From NCBI GenBank assembly GCA_964578835.1, contig CAZOEL010000028.1, forward strand, positions 6,724 to 70,723: DNA of 64,000 nt. Direction: 5' to 3'. A program made the position numbers and the translations under genes. The notes beneath the pieces are model-generated. The model worked only from the letters and a program-made list of their open reading frames with translations, had not been told where the DNA came from and did no database searches. Numbering within the stretch: the stretch's first letter is position 1; every line of letters begins with the position of its first letter. Shown here in pieces: positions 58,901-64,000 of the stretch. Source of the DNA: CAZOEL01 sp964578835. Lineage in GTDB: Bacteria; Desulfobacterota; Syntrophobacteria; Syntrophobacterales; Syntrophobacteraceae.

Positions 58901-61524
58901 ATACTCTCGATTCGTATATTGGCGACACCGAAGATTGGATATCCTTCACGGCTGATGAGGGGGCAATTTACACCATACAAACCGCCAACCTCGGGGCGAG
59001 CAGCAAAAGCTACCCCTATTTTGAACTGTACGATGCTGAATACAACTATTTAGACTCAGGGTATTATTGGCGACCTATTACCTGGGCGGCTCAAAGCGAG
59101 GGGACCTATTACGTCAAAGTAATGCTTTGGAGTGGGGACTGTGCGTACGATATCAGCGTGACCCTACGCGCGCCCATTGGCTTAGACGAGTACGAGCCGG
59201 ACAATTCCGTTTCGATAGCCAAGCCGATCGGCATAGGCGCGACTCAAACACACACACTTGATTCGTATAATGGCGACACCGAAGACTGGATATCCTTCAC
59301 GGCTGAAGCGGGATCAATGTATACCATCAAAACAGCCAACCTCAGAGATGGAAATAGCTATTACACCATTCTTCAACTGTACGATGCTGGGAACAACCAG
59401 ATAGCCTACGGAAATACCTGGAGCTCTATTATCTGGATGCCTGAAAGCTCGGGGACTTATTACGTCAGAGTTAGTCTCTATGAAATTGGAGATTGCAGGT
59501 ACGATATCAGTGTACATAAATACACTCCCATCGGTTTAGACGAGTACGAGCCGGACAACTCCATGGAGGAAGCAACGCCGATCCTCCTAGGCGAGCCTCA
59601 AACACATACTCTTGATTACTATAATGGCGACACGGAAGACTGGATGTCTTTCGAGGCTGAAGCGGGGGCGACTTACACCATAAAAACCGCCAACCTCAGG
59701 GACGGAGACAATCTCGACACCGTTCTCGAGCTCTACGATGCGGCAGGCAACCTTTTAGCTGAAAACGATGATTGCACCAGGAGTGAATCCTGCATTACCT
59801 GGACGGCTGAAAGCCCGGGGACCTATTACGTCAAAGCAATGATCTATGAATCTTACGGGGACTGCAGGTACGATATCAGCGTGAGCTTTCGCACTCCGAT
59901 CGATTCAGACGAGTCCGAGCCGGACAATACCATGCCTGAATCCAAGCCGATCAACATAGGAGAGCCTCAAACCAATACCCTTGTTTACAATAACGGCGAC
60001 ACCGAAGACTGGATGTCCTTCGAGGCTGAGGTGGGATCAATTTACACCATAAGAACAGCCAACCTCAGGGACGGAGACAATCTCGACACCGTTCTCGAGC
60101 TCTACGATGCGGCAGGCAACCTTATAGCCGAAAACGATGATTGCGAGGGGCCTGAATCCTGCGTTACCTGGACGCCTGAAAGCTCGGGGACCTATTATGT
60201 CAAAGTAAGGCTTTATGGATCTCGCGGGGATTGCAGGTACGATATCAGCGTGACCGTAACCACTCCCACAACCTGTCTCACCGTCACGATCAATCCCACT
60301 GAGGCGCTGACTGCGGGAGGGAAGTGGAGGGTGGACGACGGCGCATGGCAAGACAGCGGAACAACATTGTGTGAACTTGCTCTTGGCGCCCATACGATCA
60401 CGTTTAAAGATCTTGCCGGCTGGACCACTCCGACAGCCCAAGAGGTTACCCTTATCGAAGGGCAAACTGGCGCTGCAACAGGAACATATGTCCCGGCCTC
60501 AGTGCAGACAGGCTCCATCAACGTAACCATCACCCCGGCTGAGGCGGTTTCGGCTGGAGCGAAGTGGAAGTTTGCGGGAGAAGACGCATGGAGGAGCCCT
60601 GGAACCGTTACAGGCATTGCGCTTGGCTCTAAGACAGTCGAGTTCAAGCCTCTCTCCGGGTGGACTACTCCGAATAGCGTGACGGTCTCCATCTCCGCCG
60701 AAACGCCAGCCACGGCTTCGGGCGGGTACTCCCTGATCCCGGCGCAGACAGGTTCCCTTACTGTTGCGATCACTCCTGCCGAGGCGGTTGCGGCCGGAGC
60801 CCAGTGGAAGTTTGCGGGAGAAGATAGCTGGAGAAATCCTGGCGCCGTTACAGGCATAGGGCTTGGCTCTAAGACAGTCGAGTTCAAGGCCATTTCGGGG
60901 TGGACCACTCCGGCAAGTGTCCAGGTTACCATCTCGGCCGATACTCCCGCTACTGCAACGGGAACATATGCCTTGATCCCGGCGCAGACAGGCTCTCTCA
61001 CCGTCTCCATCACTCCTGCCGAGGCGGTTGCCGCCGGAGCGAAGTGGAAAGTCGTAGGCCAGGAAGCTTGGAGAGAGAGCGGAGCAACAGTAACGGACCT
61101 TCCCGTTGGAGAAGTCGCTTTGGAGTTTCTCAAAATTCCAGGATGGGCAAAACCAGGGAATAAGAAGGTGAGCATTACTACTGGGCAGACAACAACGATA
61201 AGCGAATCATACTCCGAATTGGGTCTTTCCATTACGGTCACTGATCCGGTGGCGTCGGAATCGAAAGTCAATGGCCTTTTCACCATCACCAGGTATGGAG
61301 ACATATCGAAGAAGCTGGTGGTCACTTATACGGTCTCAGGATCGGCTACAAACGGCAAAGATTACAAGAAGCTCAAAGGAAAGGTGACGATAAAGAAGAA
61401 TTCTTCAACGGCTTCAATCATTGTAAAACCAAAGAACGATAAGTTTACGGAAGAGGTGGAGGATGTCACGTTGACCCTCTCCAATGGAGAGAGCGCCACC
61501 GTGACGATCGAGGATAACGACTGA
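55903..61524 (+). CDS. giant secreted multi-domain protein with PPC repeats and Calx-beta end
   Basis: The 1873-residue protein has a signal peptide (about residues 1-30). A helical TPR-like N-terminal part follows (to about 330). Next are an InlB-B-repeat-like segment (WGGAVRSGEASPLIDC; GWVFDQWDDG) and two PEGA-like segments ending in GAHTITF. Six tandem bacterial pre-peptidase C-terminal (PPC) domains of about 117 residues come next, each starting DEYEPDN and containing GDTEDW and GTYYV. At least four further PEGA-like repeats (EAVAAGAQWKF) follow, and a C-terminal Calx-beta domain closes it (SGSATNGKDYKKL; EEVEDVTLTLSNGE). AGGAGGGGG precedes the ATG at 55903. No protease or enzyme domain is evident. 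It is probably an adhesin or cell-surface scaffold. Confidence 0.85.
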   Translation: MVSLFQRRGKNSLAFVLCLFVLFAMGPAHASEESSALVNEGRALLSNGRNPVYSAALPAHAKFEAAIQADPTDQTAHFFYAFSGLLVFALEEGDGVGLDNLAELASAMGAVRSSNDFVSEGPPYLPPLDENGKLDLASTCPTGSQTMDFLSGPFLNALSETADRLRDHIKKDWQTTLTTAEIGGDSSVEIDYGDVLLFRSALSFAKSAILLASAYNVEIDYRNLINLYKVSFLNIQRDVLDAYLDLFKLLPSGGTEALSNARTAFLEGIDLYRSAYAFILAETDNQNNDLVYLGDQEDRIKADHFLDILQEIVQSLHENRIAELVYTKETWILTDALGESFELRIKKDSKGNWLDVSLEGRNVTKWTLDGATVKIQYSSFSWDYWCSCSGTMTGTFSGTHIDGNYIVYCCYGAPSINSYTGELQTTVTDPYAIDLNRIFGGPEKAPLDIRAAAPSFGWCNRVLPGTFPPTNDSYPVLNGIFPDILTNAELTSILELKQCDPITLSVTVDPMWGGAVRSGEASPLIDCPAQTCEAGYELDSTVTLTAIPNEGWVFDQWDDGITLATRTVTMDMSKSLAAKFVDADTAQSGLTVAIFPGAAAADARWKVDDGPWMNSGATVGGLSIGAHTITFEPIPGWTTPASQNVWISAGHIVEAAGFYVPQSAQTGSLTVAILPLEAVAVGAQWMVDNNGSWKNSGEIVDGLTAGAHTITFKETDHWIAPPAQDVVITGGQIATPTVSYTADFDEYEPDNAMEEAKPIGIGETQTHTLDYYIGDTEDWVSFEAEAGSTYIIQTANLGTGRKGSSYFELYDAEYNYLASGYSWSPLTWTAQSEGTYYVRVSLWGGDCAYDISVTLRAPIGLDEYEPDNSMEEAKEIGIGETQTHTLDSYNGDTEDWISFEAEAGATYTIKTANLRDGDYTVIQLYNHENTLLASKGYGQGPIIWAAQSEGVYYIRVGFYGWDCRYDISVTLGDPAVLDEYEPDNSISEAKTIGIGETQTHTLDSYIGDTEDWISFTADEGAIYTIQTANLGASSKSYPYFELYDAEYNYLDSGYYWRPITWAAQSEGTYYVKVMLWSGDCAYDISVTLRAPIGLDEYEPDNSVSIAKPIGIGATQTHTLDSYNGDTEDWISFTAEAGSMYTIKTANLRDGNSYYTILQLYDAGNNQIAYGNTWSSIIWMPESSGTYYVRVSLYEIGDCRYDISVHKYTPIGLDEYEPDNSMEEATPILLGEPQTHTLDYYNGDTEDWMSFEAEAGATYTIKTANLRDGDNLDTVLELYDAAGNLLAENDDCTRSESCITWTAESPGTYYVKAMIYESYGDCRYDISVSFRTPIDSDESEPDNTMPESKPINIGEPQTNTLVYNNGDTEDWMSFEAEVGSIYTIRTANLRDGDNLDTVLELYDAAGNLIAENDDCEGPESCVTWTPESSGTYYVKVRLYGSRGDCRYDISVTVTTPTTCLTVTINPTEALTAGGKWRVDDGAWQDSGTTLCELALGAHTITFKDLAGWTTPTAQEVTLIEGQTGAATGTYVPASVQTGSINVTITPAEAVSAGAKWKFAGEDAWRSPGTVTGIALGSKTVEFKPLSGWTTPNSVTVSISAETPATASGGYSLIPAQTGSLTVAITPAEAVAAGAQWKFAGEDSWRNPGAVTGIGLGSKTVEFKAISGWTTPASVQVTISADTPATATGTYALIPAQTGSLTVSITPAEAVAAGAKWKVVGQEAWRESGATVTDLPVGEVALEFLKIPGWAKPGNKKVSITTGQTTTISESYSELGLSITVTDPVASESKVNGLFTITRYGDISKKLVVTYTVSGSATNGKDYKKLKGKVTIKKNSSTASIIVKPKNDKFTEEVEDVTLTLSNGESATVTIEDND

Positions 61525-61635
61525 TGCTCTTGAGGTAGGTAGGATTGGGGGGAGAGCAAAGGCCTCTCCTCTTACTCCGATCGGGTTTCCAATCCATTTG
61601 GAGCGCCATTTAATAAATCGTTGAATTATAAAATA

Positions 61636-61662
61636 AAAAGGGGACTTCGAGTCCCCTTTTTC
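61636..61662. terminator. bidirectional intrinsic terminator
   Basis: AAAAGGGGACT pairs with AGTCCCCTTTT around a TCG loop, with A- and T-rich flanks on both sides. It lies between the convergent giant secreted protein and PHA-synthase-like genes and can stop both. Confidence 0.85.
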
Positions 61663-61668
61663 TGCATT

Positions 61669-63375
61669 CTAAGCGGCGATGTCATCCGAGAGAGGCGAGT
61701 TTTCGAAGTATGATTCGTCGAGGTCGAGATGAAAGCGGACCGGGCCTCGGGAATTGCCCTTGAGGCGAGATGATTTGACGGGCGATGTCGGTTGCGCGAT
61801 GTAGCTCTTATGCAAAGCCCATTCAGACTTGGGTTGAGACCATGAGGTGAAGATGGAGACATGACCTTTGGGATAAACGGTCAACTCGGCATCCACATAA
61901 TCGAGTGGGGACAGACTCGACCTGCCGTCGACCAGATCGTCTTTATCAGCAACGCATATGAGCCATTTGATTCCTTTTTCCTGAATGCGCTTGAAGTTCA
62001 GCTTGCGGCCAAAGAGCTTTACGGGTAGCGTTCCGTCGCTTTCAACCGGGTCGAGGAAGGAGGCGAAGCTCAGTTTTGTGACTTCAATCGGCAGATCCTT
62101 CTGATCGTAGAGTATCCAGTAGTTAATAGCAGCCGCGGTCTTACTGATCTCCGGGGCTTTTCCCGGTCCTCTGTCGAACATCATGAGATCGCGATAGAGG
62201 CTGAATAGCGGGGCTTCTCTTTCAATGGATTTGAGCTTATAGACCCAGCTCAGCACTTTTCCATCTACTACCTGATTGCCGTTGCTCAGGGTCTTTACCG
62301 CATAACCGAGATCCCTGAAACGGGGCGGCAAAAGTTCGATGAAATCGATCAATCCCTTGCTGCGCGAGCCGTCCAGAGGAGCAACGCAAGTAATGAGCGC
62401 ATCGACCAGTCCGTCCAACTCTCCCGAGAGAAGATCCAATACGGCAAGGAATCCTCCCTGGCAAAGCCCGTTCAAGGTGACCGGCTTTCCATGCCTGGCC
62501 ATGATTCGTTCACAAAAATAACGCACATCCCTGGCGTCATCTTCACCTGTCATGAGCTGAACGGCAACGTTTGTATCGATGTCTTTCACCACCCGCACAT
62601 AGGTGGGAATCCCCTGGTCGGCAAAATTGTGGGCATAGCTCCTTCCTTCTCCGGGCAAGAAAGCAAGAATATTCGGGCCCAGCACATGAGGCGGAATCAT
62701 GAGGATCGGCTTGGCGTTGCGGCGCACTTCGACATCTTTGCGCAACGGAAGAACCTGGTAGATCTCGAAGCGGTTGGTTTCCGCCACTTTAACGTATCCG
62801 CCGCTATCGAGGTGAAGGCCGTATTCGCGCCTGATGTCTCTAATGGCTTTGGGGTAGGTATTGACGACGAGATCGATAAGCTGCGCTTTTCTTTCGATAT
62901 ACTTGGCTATATCCTCGCCGCCGCCGTCGATCGTATTCACCGCAGCGGTGAAAGCTTCCCGCATCTGCCGGTAATAGTAATCGTTCATGACTCCAATGCT
63001 GCCCGCATAGCCTTTTCCGGCCAGCTTCATATTGAACTTCAGCAGCTCGATAAAATCCATTATCGTGTCGGAGAGAGGAGCTTCCATTATTTTCATGCTC
63101 TCTCTATGCGCCATCGATTCCATGACATTCCAGGACGGCGCCATGAAATTCCTCGTATATTGAAACACGCCGCTCCAATAATTCTGAGCGGCTTTCATCA
63201 TATTGAAAGAAGCATCCATCATTTTTATATTCCATTCAATTAGTTGAATTTCTAAGTTAATTATAGCTCTCAACATATCCGTAAGATTGAAGCGTGGGTT
63301 GTCCATAGATTGTGTGAAAACCCTCCTTTGGTCTGACGCCGGGTCGTTCCTGACGCAATGCTCAAAGAAATTCAT
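61669..63375 (-). CDS. PHA synthase-like alpha/beta hydrolase
   Basis: The 568-residue protein has the PHA synthase lipase-like box LNGLCQGGFLAV with Cys305 as the probable nucleophile, and KDDLVD and KGHVSIF supplying the Asp and His of the triad. About 200 N-terminal residues are helical (LIEWNIKMMDASFNMMKAAQ), as in the synthase families. PhaE, PhaR, phaA, phaB or phasin genes are absent nearby, so whether it makes polyester is unproved; the family also has related hydrolases. Its terminator is the palindrome at 61636-61662. The start at 63375 has a weak ribosome site. Confidence 0.82.
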   Translation of the reverse strand: MNFFEHCVRNDPASDQRRVFTQSMDNPRFNLTDMLRAIINLEIQLIEWNIKMMDASFNMMKAAQNYWSGVFQYTRNFMAPSWNVMESMAHRESMKIMEAPLSDTIMDFIELLKFNMKLAGKGYAGSIGVMNDYYYRQMREAFTAAVNTIDGGGEDIAKYIERKAQLIDLVVNTYPKAIRDIRREYGLHLDSGGYVKVAETNRFEIYQVLPLRKDVEVRRNAKPILMIPPHVLGPNILAFLPGEGRSYAHNFADQGIPTYVRVVKDIDTNVAVQLMTGEDDARDVRYFCERIMARHGKPVTLNGLCQGGFLAVLDLLSGELDGLVDALITCVAPLDGSRSKGLIDFIELLPPRFRDLGYAVKTLSNGNQVVDGKVLSWVYKLKSIEREAPLFSLYRDLMMFDRGPGKAPEISKTAAAINYWILYDQKDLPIEVTKLSFASFLDPVESDGTLPVKLFGRKLNFKRIQEKGIKWLICVADKDDLVDGRSSLSPLDYVDAELTVYPKGHVSIFTSWSQPKSEWALHKSYIAQPTSPVKSSRLKGNSRGPVRFHLDLDESYFENSPLSDDIAA

Positions 63376-63566
63376 ACCCTTACTTATATGATATGTTCGA
63401 CATGGCCTTGATGCTACTCTCTATTCATACGTATCATTATTGGTTGGCGCCTTGTGCATTTATTAACACAACCACCTGCCTCTACAGGTAAAATGCTGTT
63501 TGGAGGAAATGCGGGCTGCAAGATTGGGCTCTAGGCGGCGGCTGGGCTGAAGCTTTGGGACGAGTG

Positions 63567-63619
63567 GAAGCTGGAGCTTCCTTATCAATTGCGTTCCCAA
63601 GCTGGAGCTTGGGAACGAG
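63567..63619. repeat. dispersed AAGCTGGAGCTT repeat, uninterrupted copy
   Basis: GAAGCTGGAGCTTC through GCGTTCCCAAGCT to GGGAACGAG matches 26128-26180. In this copy the GGGAACGAG sequence is unbroken and followed by GGTAAACGAGG. Confidence 0.6.
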
Positions 63620-63722
63620 GGTAAACGAGGGTAAAACCCACGGTGAATTAGTTCTCATTCAGAAGTGACGTTGCATACGAGATCTTTTTCCCTGCACTTC
63701 GCTCCCAAATGCTTCACGTGAT

Positions 63723-63915
63723 AGCCCTGAAGGGGCGAAATATCATAGCCCGGGGCAACGCCCCGGGTATGGGACATACCAATGAGAATGGAAGCCCTGA
63801 AGGGGCGGAATATCCGAGAAAGTGGATATCTCGCCCTTTCAGGGCTTGGAGAATGTGGCGAAATCTATTACCCGGGGCGATGCCCCGGGCTATGATGTTG
63901 CGCCCCTTCAGGGCT
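63723..63915. repeat. CCCTGAAGGGGC palindromic element
   Basis: AGCCCTGAAGGGGCG (63723-63737) and its complement (63901-63915) form the outer arms. CCCGGGGCAACGCCCCGGG lies inside. An inner copy of the same motif at 63793-63847 makes another hairpin. The pieces resemble those in the nested element at 53746-54000. Confidence 0.6.
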
Positions 63916-64000
63916 GACTCCAACGCAGAAGTGACTGGAATAGAGGCTAGTGCTACTGTGTCACAAATCAGCATGATGCTGTTGGAATGCGATTCTATTG

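Larger units (their letters stand above)
63376..64000. other. repeat-rich gene-free region at right edge
   Basis: About 620 bases without a credible gene. The AAGCTGGAGCTT repeat copy (63567-63619) and a CCCTGAAGGGGC palindrome (63723-63915) are listed separately. The PHA-synthase-like gene's promoter should lie here on the minus strand. Confidence 0.5.

Noticed and set aside
60213..61325. 370-codon minus-strand frame in the giant secreted protein gene
   Set aside because: Repetitive antisense translation of the PEGA-like and Calx-beta regions.

Overview
The window looks like a chromosomal segment from an anaerobic deltaproteobacterium (Desulfobacterota), plausibly a Syntrophobacter-like syntroph or sulfate reducer. 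This is inferred from gene content and not from a marker-gene comparison. The hints are a tetrahydrofolate C1 set (fhs, fchA, folD), acetyl-CoA synthetase next to a CoA-transferase/GNAT fusion, a rubredoxin-flavodoxin-small siroheme reductase cassette, CX4C (type II) rubredoxin, two-component proteins of unusual size, and an LptC-like Gram-negative envelope protein. No rRNA or tRNA gene was seen.

Layout. 1-7126: replication genes on the minus strand, gyrA (cut by the left edge), gyrB and dnaN, with an AT-rich region rich in TTGAAC/GTTCAA motifs upstream of dnaN; dnaA is not in the window. 7127-10520: fhs, fchA and folD, linking formate to methylene-THF; this FolD lacks residues normally needed for cyclohydrolase activity, which matches the separate FchA. 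10810-17529: HDOD protein, L,D-transpeptidase, acs, and a CoA-transferase/acetyltransferase fusion. 18099-21108: a six-gene redox cassette (glutaredoxin, zinc-ribbon/rubredoxin-like protein, thioredoxin reductase, rubredoxin, flavodoxin, small sulfite-reductase-like protein). 21257-33684: signalling genes (GGDEF, Fur, three histidine kinases, a response regulator, CheR) and an acyltransferase. 33856-36533: a fused double ATPase of the CbiO/EcfA type with a His-rich linker, and an outer-membrane beta-barrel protein. 37056-46614: WYL regulator and a complete type I-E cas operon (cas3, cas8e, cse2, cas7e, cas5e, cas6e, cas1e, cas2e). 46688-52572: a very regular CRISPR array of 97 repeats with a strict 61-base period. 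53010-55110: PAS protein, a ParB-like protein and nested palindromic elements. 55122-61524: LptC-like protein overlapping the gene of a 1873-residue modular secreted protein. 61669-63375: PHA-synthase-like protein, followed by repeat-rich noncoding DNA.

How it fits together. C1, acetate and CoA-transfer genes suggest formate/acetate metabolism through the methyl branch of the Wood-Ljungdahl pathway. The redox cassette would supply thiol and low-potential electron transfer. The cas operon and array form an apparently intact adaptive immune system, with a likely WYL-family regulator at its head.

The most unexpected layer is noncoding. At least six short elements with terminal inverted repeats or palindromic structure are present, and no transposase gene is visible. 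One family ends two unrelated genes with the same in-frame stop codon. Another copy carries a nested insertion flanked by GATA duplications. A third interrupts a dispersed repeat whose uninterrupted copy lies elsewhere in the window.
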